Of a DNA stretch of 64,000 bases, positions 17,114 through 27,200 are shown in pieces (position 1 is the first letter of the stretch; each line of letters begins with the position of its first letter). Position numbers and translations under genes: made by a program. The stretch spans positions 17,597-81,596 of the forward strand of contig NZ_BQHO01000031.1 of the NCBI RefSeq assembly GCF_021601385.1, in the 5' to 3' direction. The notes below the pieces were generated by a model, which was not told where the DNA came from, did not search any database, and was given only the letters and a program-made list of their open reading frames with translations. This DNA is from Pseudomonas parasichuanensis. GTDB taxonomy: Bacteria; Pseudomonadota; Gammaproteobacteria; Pseudomonadales; Pseudomonadaceae.

Positions 17114-18364
17114 TCACTCATAACGTAGCGCCTCTGCAGGCTGGGTGCGCGAGGCACGCCAGGCCGGGTACAGGGTGGCGAAGAAACTCAGGACCAAGGC
17201 CGCACCGCAGACCATCCACACATCCTGTGCCTGGAGCTGCGAGGGCAGGTAATCGATGAAGTACACGTCGGCGTTGAGGAACTTGTGCCCGATCAGCGTC
17301 TCGATGCCGGCGATCGCCGCACTGACATTGAGTGCACCGAGGATGCCGATGGCGGCGCCGATGAGGGTGCCGACCACGCCGATCACCGTGCCCTGGACCA
17401 TGAAGATGGCCATGATCTGGCCCGGCGTTGCGCCCAGGGTGCGCAGGATGGCGATGTCGCCGCGCTTGTCGTTGACCACCATCACCAGGGTGGAAATGAT
17501 GTTGAACGCTGCCACCGCCACGATCAGCAGCAACAACAGGCCGATCATGGATTTTTCCATGCGGATGGCCTGGTAGAGGTTGCCGTGGGTGCGGGTCCAG
17601 TCACGTGGATAGAACTCCTGCTCGCCCAGTTGCTGGGCGATGGCCCAGGCTGCACGCGGGGCCTGGAACAGGTCGTCGAACTTGAGGCGGATGCCCTGGA
17701 CCTGGTCAGGCTTCCAGCGGTGCAGGCGCGACAGGTCGTTGATGTTGGTGAGGCCGAGGTAACCGTCGATCTCGCCGGCGCCAACGTGGAAGGTGCCGAC
17801 CACGGTGAAGCGCTTCATGCGCGGGAACATGCCCGCCGGCGTCACGCTGACCTCGGGGGCGACGAAGGTCAGCTTGTCGCCGATGGCCACGCCGAGCTTC
17901 TGCGCGGCCTTGTCGCCGATCATGATGCCCCACTCGCCCGGTGCCAGCTGGTCGAGGCTGCCGTCGAGCACGAACTTGTCGATGATCGACACTTCACGTT
18001 CGCGCGCCGGGTCCACGCCGTTGAGCAGCACCTTCTGCACTTTGCCTTCATGGGTCAGCAGGCCCTGCATCTGGGTGAAGGGCGCAACCGCCAACACTTG
18101 CGGATTCTGCTTTACTTTCGAGGCAAGGCCCTGCCAGTCGTCGATCGGCTGGCCGGTCTCCAGCGTGGCATGGGGGATCATCCCCAGCACGCGGGTACGC
18201 ATCTCGTGATCGAAGCCGTTCATGACCGACAGCACCACGATCATCACCACCACGCCCAGGGCGAGGCCGATCATCGAAGTGAGCGAAATGAACGAGACAA
18301 AGTGATTGCGGCGTTTGGCACGGGTGTAGCGCGTACCAATGAATACGAAAAGAGGTCTGAACAT
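17114..18364 (-). CDS. lolC: Lipoprotein-releasing ABC transporter permease LolC
   Basis: 416 residues ([20 protein letters not shown]). Same layout as the downstream paralogue: TM1 about 22-46 ([20 protein letters not shown]), a periplasmic domain of about 220 residues, then three C-terminal TMs ([60 protein letters not shown]). First gene of lolCDE. Its stop lies a few bases before the lolD start, so the ATPase is probably translationally coupled. It is divergent from the PilZ gene, with only about 90 bases in which both promoters must lie. Confidence 0.9.
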   Translation of the reverse strand: MFRPLFVFIGTRYTRAKRRNHFVSFISLTSMIGLALGVVVMIVVLSVMNGFDHEMRTRVLGMIPHATLETGQPIDDWQGLASKVKQNPQVLAVAPFTQMQGLLTHEGKVQKVLLNGVDPAREREVSIIDKFVLDGSLDQLAPGEWGIMIGDKAAQKLGVAIGDKLTFVAPEVSVTPAGMFPRMKRFTVVGTFHVGAGEIDGYLGLTNINDLSRLHRWKPDQVQGIRLKFDDLFQAPRAAWAIAQQLGEQEFYPRDWTRTHGNLYQAIRMEKSMIGLLLLLIVAVAAFNIISTLVMVVNDKRGDIAILRTLGATPGQIMAIFMVQGTVIGVVGTLIGAAIGILGALNVSAAIAGIETLIGHKFLNADVYFIDYLPSQLQAQDVWMVCGAALVLSFFATLYPAWRASRTQPAEALRYE

Positions 18365-18457
18365 GTCGGGGCTTGTTCGGATGAAAGGGAACGTCCTTGT
18401 GGCGATGCGCCTACGGCGGCTTTACACTCGGACCACCGCCGCAACCTTGGGTTCGCC

Positions 18458-19042
18458 ATGACGACATTAGACGAAGAAGATCGCCGCGAATACTACCGCA
18501 TCGAAGATCGGATCGCACTTCAAATCAGCCCCCTCAGCGCGGCCGAAGCCCTTGATACAGAACTGTTGCAGGATGATTCTGAGCTGTTCAACCTGCTCAG
18601 CGAATTGCACCTGTCCGACTTCGAATCACAACACCTGCTGCGCCAGCTGAGTGAGAAGGACCGCACCCTCGCCGCCTTCCTGCGCGCCCAGAACAAACGC
18701 CTCGACCTGCTCAGCGCCGTGGTCGCGCAGACGCTGCTCGGCGAAGTGGGCCAACCGCAGCCGGTGATCATATCCGAGGGTGGCATCGAGTTCGCCCAGG
18801 CACAACGGCTAAACCCCGGCACCCGGGTAAAAGTGAAGATGGTACTGATGCCCCGCGCCCACGGCTTGTTGCTGCGTGGCCGCGTCACCCACTGCGACCC
18901 ACGCCCCGACGGCAGCTTTGAAGTGGGCACCGAATTCATCGACATGAGCGACGCCCAACGCCAACTGCTCGCGCGCTACATCCTGCAGCGCCAGCAACAG
19001 CAACGGCGCCAGGCACTGGAACAGAACGACTCCGCCACCTGA
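18458..19042 (+). CDS. PilZ domain protein with variant second motif
   Basis: 194 residues from MTTLDEEDRREYYRIEDRIA. The N-terminal RREYYR supplies an RxxxR motif, followed by a long helical section (about 30-100: SELFNLLSELHLSDFESQHL, then a kinase-like linker). The C-terminal beta barrel has IISEGGIEF where the canonical motif is [D/N]xSxxG; the acidic or Asn position is Ile, so c-di-GMP affinity may be altered. It ends with a Gln/Arg-rich tail (RQQQQRRQALEQ). It is divergent from lolC and followed 30 bases later by a GDPD gene. Confidence 0.75.
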   Translation: MTTLDEEDRREYYRIEDRIALQISPLSAAEALDTELLQDDSELFNLLSELHLSDFESQHLLRQLSEKDRTLAAFLRAQNKRLDLLSAVVAQTLLGEVGQPQPVIISEGGIEFAQAQRLNPGTRVKVKMVLMPRAHGLLLRGRVTHCDPRPDGSFEVGTEFIDMSDAQRQLLARYILQRQQQQRRQALEQNDSAT

Positions 19043-19072
19043 GCCATTTTTCTCTGATTTGAAGGAACGAAC

Positions 19073-19789
19073 GTGACCCTGATCTATGGCCATCGCGGCG
19101 CCAAGGGCGAAGCCCCCGAGAACACCCTCACCAGCTTCCGCCAATGCCTGTCCCACGGCGTGAACCGCTGTGAACTCGACCTGCACCTGTCGGCCGACAA
19201 CGAACTGATGGTGATCCACGACCCTACGCTCAAGCGCACCACCGGCCGGCGCGGCAAGGTGGTCGAACACCCGGCCGCCGACCTGATCAAGATCGACGCA
19301 CGCCAGGGCGGCCCGGGCCATGTGCAACCCTGCCCTATCCCCAAGCTGGAAGAACTGTTCGAAAAATGCCCGTTCGAGCATTGGCAGCTCGAAGTGAAGA
19401 GTGCGTCACGCACCCGCGCCGCCACCACCGTGCTGGCGATACGCGAACTGGCCCAGCAGTACGGCCTTCTGGACAAGGTCACCATCACCTCGAGTTCACG
19501 GGAAGTGCTGGGCGCCGCCCAGGAACTGGTGCCCGACGTGAAGCGCGGCCTGGTAGCCGAATACGCCTGGCTCGACCCACTGAAGGTCGCACAGAACTAT
19601 GGTTGCGAGATGCTGGCATTGAACTGGACACTGTGCACCCCCGAACGCCTGCTTAAAGCACAGGGCCAGGGTTTGCACGTGTCGGTGTGGACGGTCAACG
19701 AACCGGCACTGATGCGCCGGCTCGCTGATTTTGGCGTGGACAGCCTGATTACAGACTTTCCCGGTTTGGCCAAGACCACCCTCGGGTAG
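19073..19789 (+). CDS. Glycerophosphodiester phosphodiesterase (UgpQ-like, cytoplasmic)
   Basis: 238 residues with a GTG start preceded by GAAGGAACGAAC. It hydrolyses glycerophosphodiesters to glycerol-3-phosphate and an alcohol. The family signature is HRGAKGEAPENTL at the N-terminus (catalytic His7), then ELDLHLSADNELMVIHDPTL (metal-binding Glu/Asp and second catalytic His) and a TIM-barrel end VWTVNEPALMRRLADFGVDSLITDFP. There is no signal peptide, hence the cytoplasmic UgpQ type rather than GlpQ. Confidence 0.9.
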   Translation: MTLIYGHRGAKGEAPENTLTSFRQCLSHGVNRCELDLHLSADNELMVIHDPTLKRTTGRRGKVVEHPAADLIKIDARQGGPGHVQPCPIPKLEELFEKCPFEHWQLEVKSASRTRAATTVLAIRELAQQYGLLDKVTITSSSREVLGAAQELVPDVKRGLVAEYAWLDPLKVAQNYGCEMLALNWTLCTPERLLKAQGQGLHVSVWTVNEPALMRRLADFGVDSLITDFPGLAKTTLG

Positions 19790-19837
19790 GGCTGAAATCG
19801 GTCTCCCCGACCGGCTCAGGCCACCGGCCGGAGCCGC

Positions 19838-21232
19838 TCAAAAAAGCCGGTTCAGGCCGTCGTAGGCAGCTACCCGATAGGCTTCGGCCATGGTCGGGTA
19901 GTTGAAGGTGGTGTTGACGAAGTACTTCAGATTGTTCTGCTCACCCGGCTGGTTCATGATCGCCTGGCCGATGTGGACGATCTCCGAAGCCTGGTAGCCG
20001 AAGCAGTGCACGCCGAGGATTTCCAGGGTTTCGCGGTTGAACAGGATCTTCAGCATGCCTTGCGGCTCACCGGCGATCTGCGCGCGGGCCATGCTCTTGA
20101 AGAAGGCCTTGCCCACTTCGTACGGCACCTTGGCCTGGGTCAGTTCCTGCTCGTTCTTGCCGATCGAGCTGATCTCCGGAATGGTGTAGATGCCGGTGGG
20201 CACGTCATCAACGAAACGCCAGCTGCCGTTGTCGACGATGCTGCCGGCAGCGGAGCGGCCCTGGTCGTGGGCGGCACTGGCCAGGCTCGGCCAGCCGATC
20301 ACGTCGCCGGCACCGTAGATGTTCGGCACGCTGGTGCGGTAGGCCTGGTCGACTTCGATCTGGCCACGGCTGTTGACCTTGATACCGATGTTCTCCAGGC
20401 CCAGCTTGTCGGTGTTGCCGGTACGGCCGTTGCACCACAGCAAGGCGTCGGCCTTGATCTTCTTGCCCGACTTCAGGTGCAGGATCACCCCGTTGTCCAG
20501 CCCTTCAACCCGGTCGTATTCCTCGTTGTGGCGCACGGTGATGTTGTTGTTGCTGAAGTGGTAGCTCAGCGCCTGGGAGATTTCCGAGTCGAGGAAGCTC
20601 AGCAGCTGGCCACGGTTGTCGACCAGCTCCACCAGCACGCCCAGGCCACTGAAGATCGAGGCGTATTCGCAACCGATCACCCCGGCACCATAGACGATCA
20701 GCTTGCGCGGGGTGTGGCTGAGGCTGAGGATAGTGTCGCTGTCATAGACGCGCGGGTGGTGGAAGTCGATGTCGGCCGGGCGGTACGGGCGCGAGCCGGT
20801 GGCGATGATGATCTGCTTGGCATTGAGTTTCTCTACCACACCGTTGGGGCAGACCACTTCCACGGTTTGCTCGTCGGCGAAGCTGCCGGTGCCGGTGAAC
20901 ACGTCGACGCGGTTGCGGGCGTAGTAGCCGGTACGCGAGGCGACCTGCTTGCTGATCACCTTCTCGGCGCTCTTGAGCACGTCGGGGAACGAGAACCAGC
21001 GCGGTTCGCCGATGGCGCGGAACATCGGGTTGGTGTTGAACTGCATGATCTGCCGCACGGAGTGACGCAGCGCCTTGGACGGGATGGTGCCCAGGTGGGT
21101 GCAGTTGCCGCCGACCTGACGACGGCTGTCGACCATGGCCACCTTGCGCCCTGCTTTGGCGGCGTTCATTGCCGCGCCTTCTCCGGCCGGGCCGGAACCC
21201 AGCACCACTACGTCGTAGTTGTAGACAGCCAT
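19838..21232 (-). CDS. sthA: Soluble pyridine nucleotide transhydrogenase
   Basis: 464 residues, exactly the usual SthA length, starting [20 protein letters not shown] behind a GAAGGAG Shine-Dalgarno. The FAD site is GSGPAGEG. The redox-Cys region reads [17 protein letters not shown] with only one Cys, which is normal for SthA and separates it from dihydrolipoamide dehydrogenases. The NAD(P) site is [20 protein letters not shown]. It interconverts NADPH and NADH in the cytosol. It is preceded in the same direction by apbE and a small open frame. Confidence 0.95.
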   Translation of the reverse strand: MAVYNYDVVVLGSGPAGEGAAMNAAKAGRKVAMVDSRRQVGGNCTHLGTIPSKALRHSVRQIMQFNTNPMFRAIGEPRWFSFPDVLKSAEKVISKQVASRTGYYARNRVDVFTGTGSFADEQTVEVVCPNGVVEKLNAKQIIIATGSRPYRPADIDFHHPRVYDSDTILSLSHTPRKLIVYGAGVIGCEYASIFSGLGVLVELVDNRGQLLSFLDSEISQALSYHFSNNNITVRHNEEYDRVEGLDNGVILHLKSGKKIKADALLWCNGRTGNTDKLGLENIGIKVNSRGQIEVDQAYRTSVPNIYGAGDVIGWPSLASAAHDQGRSAAGSIVDNGSWRFVDDVPTGIYTIPEISSIGKNEQELTQAKVPYEVGKAFFKSMARAQIAGEPQGMLKILFNRETLEILGVHCFGYQASEIVHIGQAIMNQPGEQNNLKYFVNTTFNYPTMAEAYRVAAYDGLNRLF

Positions 21233-21346
21233 GCGTACTCCTTCAGAACTGGCCCGCCGGCCGGTTGGCCGCGGGGCGCGATCATGTCGCCTTAGCGCCA
21301 TGAGAAAATTCGGGTGCAGTCTAATCAAGCGTGAACGCCGCGCACA

Positions 21347-21439
21347 TTAACCCTTGGTCGCGTCGTAGGCCACTTTTGCCTGCACTACATGTGGTTTCAC
21401 CGAATCCATGGTGGCGATCATCCGTGGCTTGCCTTTCAT
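21347..21439 (-). CDS. Small open frame between apbE and sthA (30 residues)
   Basis: The frame begins MKGKPRMIATMDSVKPHVVQ and ends AYDATKG, then TAA. Its ATG overlaps the apbE stop (ATGA), a common sign of translational coupling. The composition (balanced Lys/Val/Asp, no low complexity) looks protein-like. No family recognised. An internal ATG (MIATMDSVKP) is a possible alternative start. It may also be a chance frame. Confidence 0.45.
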   Translation of the reverse strand: MKGKPRMIATMDSVKPHVVQAKVAYDATKG

Positions 21440-22440
21440 TCGCCTTTCAGCGCCCGCTCGAACGCCGGGGTGGAACGGGAGACGAAGCCACCTTCGGCCC
21501 GAGTCACCAGCACCGCGGCGATACCCTGGGCGATGGCGAAGTCCCAGCCCTGCTGCGGCCCCAGGATCAACAACAGGGTCGAGTAGCCGTCGGCCAGCAA
21601 GGCCGATGCGTCGAGCACGGTCACTGACGCCAGGTCATGCTCGACCGGGCGCCCGAGGCGGGCATCGAAGGTGTGCGAATAGCGCCGGCCATTGTCCTCG
21701 AAATAGTGCCGATAGTCACCCGAGGTCGATACCGCCAGCCCCTGCACGGCAATGACCTGGCGGGCGATCTGGCGATCCTCGCGGGGCAGCTCCAGGGCCA
21801 CCCGCCAGGGGCTGCCATCGGGCTTGCGGCCCACGGCCTTGAGCTCGCCGGTGGCCTCGGCGAGGAAGCTGTCGATGCCCATCGTTTGCAGGTGCGCGGC
21901 AATCAGGTCGACGGCATGGCCGGCGGCGATGCTGTTGAAGTCCAGCTCGATCAGCGCGTCCTTGCACAGGCGCTCGCCCTCGATGCGCAAGTGGCGGTAG
22001 CCAACCCGCTGGCGGGCCAGGGCCTGCGCCTGGGCGTCCGGCACCTGCAGTTGGCGGGCTTGCGGGCCAAAGCCCCACAGGTCCAGCAGCGACTCGACGG
22101 TGAGGTCGTAGGCGCCCTGGCTCTGTTCGGCCAGGTGCTGGCCGAAGGTGACCAGTTCGAGCATGTCGGCATCGACAGGTAGGCACTGGTTGGCCGGCAA
22201 CTGGTTGAAGCGGCTGACGGTGGAATCGCCGCGGTAGGTGGAGTAATGCGCGTCGATGGCCTGCAGGATGCCTTCGACCGCCGCCTGCACCTGCGCCGGC
22301 GCCGGGCCGCCGGGTTGGCGCACGTACTGGATGCTGTAGCTGCTGCCCATCGTCGGGCCGCCGAAGCGCTCGAGGGTGGGGACTGGATCGCAGCCAGCCA
22401 GGAGCATCAGGATGGACAAGAGTGCTGCGCGCAAATTCAA
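21436..22440 (-). CDS. apbE: FAD:protein FMN transferase ApbE (lipoprotein)
   Basis: 334 residues from a TTG (LNLRAALLSILMLLAGC): a signal peptide with lipobox LLAGC. I chose the TTG because the frame further upstream translates a REP element and is not credible protein. ApbE motifs: GGPTMGSSYSIQY near residue 30, DLTVESLLDLWGFG, DFNSIAAGHAVDL, and VSTSGDYRHYFEDNGRRYSHTFDARLGRP (metal/FAD site, split here). The enzyme attaches FMN to Thr/Ser of flavoproteins such as NQR/RNF subunits in the periplasm. Target genes are not in this window. Confidence 0.88.
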   Translation of the reverse strand: MNLRAALLSILMLLAGCDPVPTLERFGGPTMGSSYSIQYVRQPGGPAPAQVQAAVEGILQAIDAHYSTYRGDSTVSRFNQLPANQCLPVDADMLELVTFGQHLAEQSQGAYDLTVESLLDLWGFGPQARQLQVPDAQAQALARQRVGYRHLRIEGERLCKDALIELDFNSIAAGHAVDLIAAHLQTMGIDSFLAEATGELKAVGRKPDGSPWRVALELPREDRQIARQVIAVQGLAVSTSGDYRHYFEDNGRRYSHTFDARLGRPVEHDLASVTVLDASALLADGYSTLLLILGPQQGWDFAIAQGIAAVLVTRAEGGFVSRSTPAFERALKGE

Positions 22441-22459
22441 GTTCTCGACAGGTTGCACT

Positions 22460-22491
22460 GGCCTCTTCGCGGGCAAGCCCGCTCCCACAGG
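22460..22491. repeat. Single REP element
   Basis: GGCCTCTTCGCGGGCAAGCC with CGCTCCCACAGG lies just upstream of the apbE start and downstream of the GAPDH terminator. Confidence 0.85.
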
Positions 22492-22528
22492 AATCGCAGT
22501 CGCCTTGGGAAACACAATACCTGGCCAA

Positions 22529-22560
22529 AAAAAACGGGAACCCGAAGGTTCCCGTTTTTT
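22529..22560 (-). terminator. Intrinsic terminator of the GAPDH gene
   Basis: A 14-bp stem, AAAAAACGGGAACC / GGTTCCCGTTTTTT with a 4-base loop, gives a T-tract on the minus strand just after the GAPDH stop. Confidence 0.92.
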
Positions 22561-22578
22561 CAATGCATTACAAGCGGA

Positions 22579-24027
22579 TCAGCGTGGAAACGCTGGCGGG
22601 TTCACACCGGCCATGTCTTCCATCACACGAACTACCTGGCAGCTGTAGCCGAACTCGTTGTCGTACCAGACGTACAGGACAACGCGGTTGTCGCTGCAGA
22701 TGGTCGCTTCGGCGTCGACCACACCGGCGTGGCGCGAACCGACGAAGTCGGTGGAGACCACTTCCTGGGAGCTCACGTAGTCGATCTGCTTGTGCAGCTC
22801 GGAGTGCATGGCGGTCTGGCGCAGGTACTCGTTGAGTTCCTCGCGGTTGGTGGCCTTCTCCAGGTTCAGGTTGAGGATGGCCATCGACACGTTTGGCGTC
22901 GGTACACGGATCGCGTTGCCGGTCAGCTTGCCCTTGAGCACTGGCAGTGCCTTGGCGGCTGCGGTGGCGGCACCGGTTTCGGTGATGACCATGTTCAGCG
23001 GCGCGGCACGGCCACGGCGGCTGCCCTTGTGGAAGTTGTCGATCAGGTTCTGGTCGTTGGTGAACGAGTGAACGGTTTCGACGTGGCCGTTGACGATGCC
23101 GTACTGGTCGTTGATGGCCTTGAGCACCGGCACGATGGCGTTGGTGGTGCAGGAAGCAGCGGAGATGATCTTGTCATCGGCGCTGATGTCGCCATGGTTG
23201 ATGCCGTGCACGATGTTCTTCAGCGCGCCTTTGCCCGGTGCGGTGAGGATCACGCGGGCAGCGCCCGGGCAGGCCAGGTGCTGGCCCAGGCCGTCGGCGT
23301 CACGCCATACGCCGGTGTTGTCGACGATCAGCGCATCCTTGATGCCGTACTGGGTGTAGTCGACTTCGCTCGGGCTCTTGGCGTAGATCACCTGGATCAG
23401 GTTGCCGTTGGCGGTGATGGTGTTGTTGGCTTCGTCGATGGTGATGGTGCCATCGAACGGGCCGTGCACCGAGTCACGACGCAGCAGGCTGGCGCGCTTG
23501 ACCAGGTCGTTTTCGGCGCCCTTGCGCACGACGATGGCGCGCAGGCGCAGGCCGTCGCCACCACCGGTCTTCTCGATCAGGATGCGCGCCAGCAGGCGGC
23601 CGATGCGACCGAAGCCATACAGCACGACGTCGGTGCCCTTGCGTGCAGAGGCGTTCTGCTGACCGACCACATCGGCCAGTTCTTCGCGAACGAACTGCTC
23701 GGCGGTGCGACCGTTGCCTTCCTGCTTGAACTTGTTGGCCAGCTTGCCCAGGTCAACCGAAGCGGCGCCCAGTTTCAGCTCGCTCATGGCCTTGAGCAGG
23801 GGGAATGTCTCGTGGACGGACAGTTCGGTTTCGTCGGCTTGACGGTGACGCGCAAAGCGGTGGGCCTTGAGAATCGAGATAACCGAACGGTTGATCAGGC
23901 TGCGGCCATAGATCGAGCTCACCACATTGTTGTTGCGGTAGAGCTGACCGATAAGCGGGATCATCGCTTCAGCCAGGGCTTCACGATCGATCCACTCACC
24001 AAGACACTGGTCGGGCTTCTGAGTCAC
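22579..24027 (-). CDS. Glyceraldehyde-3-phosphate dehydrogenase, long Pseudomonas type
   Basis: 482 residues from a GTG (TQKPDQCLGEWIDREALAEA) with AAGG five bases upstream; an ATG five codons earlier (MWKVTV) is the alternative. About 125 N-terminal residues precede the Rossmann motif YGFGRIGRLLARIL, so the protein is longer than the ~335-residue glycolytic enzyme. Catalytic Cys in SAASCTTNAIVPVLKA. The C-terminal YVWYDNEFGYSCQVVRVM is canonical. The extended form is the one found next to mfd in Pseudomonas and is usually linked to gluconeogenic flux; that role is inferred. It is divergent from mfd. Confidence 0.92.
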   Translation of the reverse strand: MTQKPDQCLGEWIDREALAEAMIPLIGQLYRNNNVVSSIYGRSLINRSVISILKAHRFARHRQADETELSVHETFPLLKAMSELKLGAASVDLGKLANKFKQEGNGRTAEQFVREELADVVGQQNASARKGTDVVLYGFGRIGRLLARILIEKTGGGDGLRLRAIVVRKGAENDLVKRASLLRRDSVHGPFDGTITIDEANNTITANGNLIQVIYAKSPSEVDYTQYGIKDALIVDNTGVWRDADGLGQHLACPGAARVILTAPGKGALKNIVHGINHGDISADDKIISAASCTTNAIVPVLKAINDQYGIVNGHVETVHSFTNDQNLIDNFHKGSRRGRAAPLNMVITETGAATAAAKALPVLKGKLTGNAIRVPTPNVSMAILNLNLEKATNREELNEYLRQTAMHSELHKQIDYVSSQEVVSTDFVGSRHAGVVDAEATICSDNRVVLYVWYDNEFGYSCQVVRVMEDMAGVNPPAFPR

Positions 24028-24066
24028 GGTAACCTTCCACATGTAGGGGAACAAAAAAGGGGCTAC

Positions 24067-24095
24067 ATTATGACGCCCCGCGGCGTATCGGGCAA
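24067..24095 (-). promoter_or_regulatory. Candidate sigma-70 promoter of the GAPDH gene
   Basis: Minus strand: TTGCCC, 17-base spacer, CATAAT, about 40 bases before the start codon. Spacing is optimal; sequence-only prediction. Confidence 0.5.
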
Positions 24096-24143
24096 TGAGC
24101 GCCTGTCGCCGGCCGCAAGCCCCGTCGCCATGCCCTTTCGAGC

Positions 24144-24172
24144 CTGACAGCGCGCCCACTCACCGGTACAAT
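24144..24172 (+). promoter_or_regulatory. Candidate sigma-70 promoter of mfd
   Basis: CTGACA, 17-base spacer, TACAAT, ending 37 bases before the mfd GTG. It is back-to-back with the GAPDH promoter in the shared intergenic region. Confidence 0.5.
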
Positions 24173-24209
24173 CGACCTCTTTGCCGCAACGCTTGGAGTC
24201 GGATCTTCC

Positions 24210-27200
24210 GTGTCAGTTCTGCGCCTACCGAAAATGTCGGCCACGGCCGGCAAACACACCTGGGGCAACCTGCCCGGTGCCGCCTTGAGCCTGGCCGTCG
24301 CCGAAGCCGCCAGCAGTGCCGGCCGCTTCACCTTGCTGCTGACCGCCGACAGCCAGGCTGCCGACCGCCTGGAGCAGGAGCTGCGCTTCTTCGCCCCGGA
24401 CCTGCCGGTGCTGCCCTTCCCCGATTGGGAAACGTTGCCCTACGACCTGTTCTCGCCGCACCAGGACATCATCTCGCAGCGCATCGCCAGCCTGTACCGG
24501 CTGCCGGAGCTGGACCACGGCATCCTGGTAGTACCGGTCACCACCGCCCTGCACCGCCTGGCCCCCACGCGCTTTTTGCTGGGCAGCAGCCTGGTGCTGG
24601 CCGTGGGCCAGAAGATCGACGTCGAGCAGATGCGCACGCGCCTCGAGGCCAGCGGCTACCGCTGCGTCGACACGGTCTACGAGCATGGCGAGTTCGCCGT
24701 GCGCGGGGCGCTGATCGACCTGTTCCCCATGGGCAGCAAGCAGCCGTACCGCATCGACCTGTTCGACGACGAGATCGAGACGCTGCGCACCTTCGACCCG
24801 GAGACCCAGCGCTCGATCGACAAGGTCGACTCGGTACGCCTGCTGCCGGCCCGCGAGTTCCCCATGCACAAGGACGAGGTGACCCGCTTCAAGGCCCGTT
24901 TCCGCGAGCGCTTCGATGTGGACTTCCGGCGCAGCGCGATCTTCCAGGACCTGACCAGCGGCATCATCCCGGCCGGCATCGAGTACTACCTGCCACTGTT
25001 CTTCGAAGAAACCTCGACCCTGTTCGACTACCTGCCGGCCGACACCCAGGTGTTCTCCCTGCCGGGCGTGGAGCAGGCCGCCGAGCACTTCTGGAACGAC
25101 GTGCGCGGGCGCTACGAAGAGCGTCGCGGCGACCTCAGCCGCCCACTGCTGCCGCCCGCCGAACTGTTCATGCCGGTCGAGGACTGCTTCGCCAAGCTCA
25201 AGCAATGGCCCCGCGTGGTGGTCAGCGCTGATGACCTCGAGCCCGGCGTGGGCCGCGAACGCTTCCCGGCACGCGCCCTGCCCAACCTGGCCATCGAGGC
25301 CAAGGCCAACCAGCCGCTGGCGGCGCTGTCGAACTTCCTTGAGCAGTTCCCAGGCCGCGTACTGTTCACCGCCGAGTCCGCCGGCCGGCGCGAAGTGTTG
25401 CTGGAGCTGCTCGAACGCCTGAAGCTGCGCCCGCAGACCGTCGAGGGCTGGGCCGACTTCATCACCGGCAGCGCGCGCCTGGCGATCACCATCGCCCCGC
25501 TCGACGACGGCCTGGTGCTGGACGACCCGGCCATCGCCCTGGTGGCCGAGAGCCCCTTGTTCGGCCAGCGCGTGATGCAGCGCCGCCGCCGCGACAAACG
25601 CGGCGAGGCGGCCAACGACGCGGTGATCAAGAACCTGACCGAGCTGCGCGAAGGCGCGCCGGTTGTGCACATCGACCATGGCGTGGGCCGCTACCTGGGC
25701 CTGGCCACGCTGGAAATCGACAGCCAGGCCGCCGAGTTCCTCACCCTTGAGTACGCCGAAGGCGCCAAGCTCTACGTGCCGGTGGCCAACCTGCACCTGA
25801 TCGCCCGCTACACCGGCAGCGACGACGCCCTGGCGCCGCTGCACAGGCTGGGTTCGGAAGCCTGGCAGAAGGCCAAGCGCAAGGCCGCCGAACAGGTGCG
25901 CGACGTCGCCGCCGAGCTGCTCGACATCTATGCCCGCCGCGCCGCACGCAAGGGTTATGCCTTCGCCGACCCGGCCGCCGACTATGCCACCTTCAGCGCT
26001 GGCTTCCCGTTCGAGGAAACCCCCGACCAGCAGAACGCCATCGAGGCCGTGCGCGAGGACATGCTCGCCGCCAAACCGATGGACCGCCTGGTGTGCGGCG
26101 ATGTCGGCTTCGGCAAGACCGAGGTGGCCATGCGCGCGGCGTTCATCGCCGTGCACAGCGGCCGCCAGGTGGCGGTGCTGGTGCCGACCACCCTGCTCGC
26201 CCAACAGCACTACAACAGCTTCCGCGACCGCTTCGCCGACTGGCCGGTAACGGTCGAGGTGATGAGCCGGTTCAAGTCGGCCAAGGAAGTCAGCGCCGCC
26301 GCCGCAGACCTTGCCGAAGGCAAGATCGACATCCTCATCGGCACCCACAAGCTGCTGCAGGACGACGTGCGCTTCAAGGACCTGGGCCTGGCCATCATCG
26401 ACGAGGAACACCGCTTCGGCGTGCGCCAGAAAGAGCAGCTCAAGGCCCTGCGCAGCGAAGTGGACATCCTCACCCTGACCGCCACGCCGATCCCGCGCAC
26501 GCTGAACATGGCGGTGTCGGGCATGCGCGACCTGTCGATCATCGCCACCCCGCCGGCACGACGCCTGTCGGTACGCACCTTCGTCATGGAGCAGAACAAG
26601 AGCACGGTCAAGGAAGCCCTGCTGCGTGAACTGCTGCGCGGCGGCCAGGTGTACTACCTGCACAACGACGTGAAAACCATCGAGAAGTGCGCCGCGGACC
26701 TTGCCGAACTGGTCCCGGAGGCACGCATCGGCATCGGCCACGGGCAGATGCGCGAACGCGAGCTCGAACAGGTGATGAGCGACTTCTACCACAAGCGTTT
26801 CAACGTGCTGATCGCCTCGACCATCATCGAGACCGGCATCGACGTGCCCAGCGCCAACACCATCGTCATCGAGCGCGCCGACAAGTTCGGCCTGGCGCAG
26901 CTGCACCAGCTGCGCGGCCGGGTTGGCCGTAGCCACCACCAGGCCTATGCCTACCTGCTGACGCCGCCGCGCCAGCAGATCAGCGCCGATGCCGAAAAGC
27001 GCCTGGAAGCCATCGCCAACACCCAGGACCTGGGTGCCGGCTTCGTCCTGGCCACCAACGACCTGGAGATCCGCGGCGCCGGCGAACTGCTCGGCGACGG
27101 CCAGAGCGGGCAGATCCAGGCGGTCGGCTTCACCCTGTACATGGAAATGCTCGAGCGCGCAGTCAAGGCCATCCGCAAGGGCAACCAGCCGAACCTCGAG

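Noticed and set aside
15117-18364. LolC and LolE as a recent duplication
   Set aside because: Two related permeases with matching N-termini are the usual lolCDE arrangement, and they differ at many positions.
19838-21232. SthA missing a redox Cys
   Set aside because: A single Cys in [13 protein letters not shown] is normal for soluble transhydrogenases and distinguishes them from lipoamide dehydrogenases.
22441-22563. Longer N-terminus of ApbE
   Set aside because: The upstream translation comes from a REP element and the GAPDH terminator; the lipobox signal begins at the TTG.
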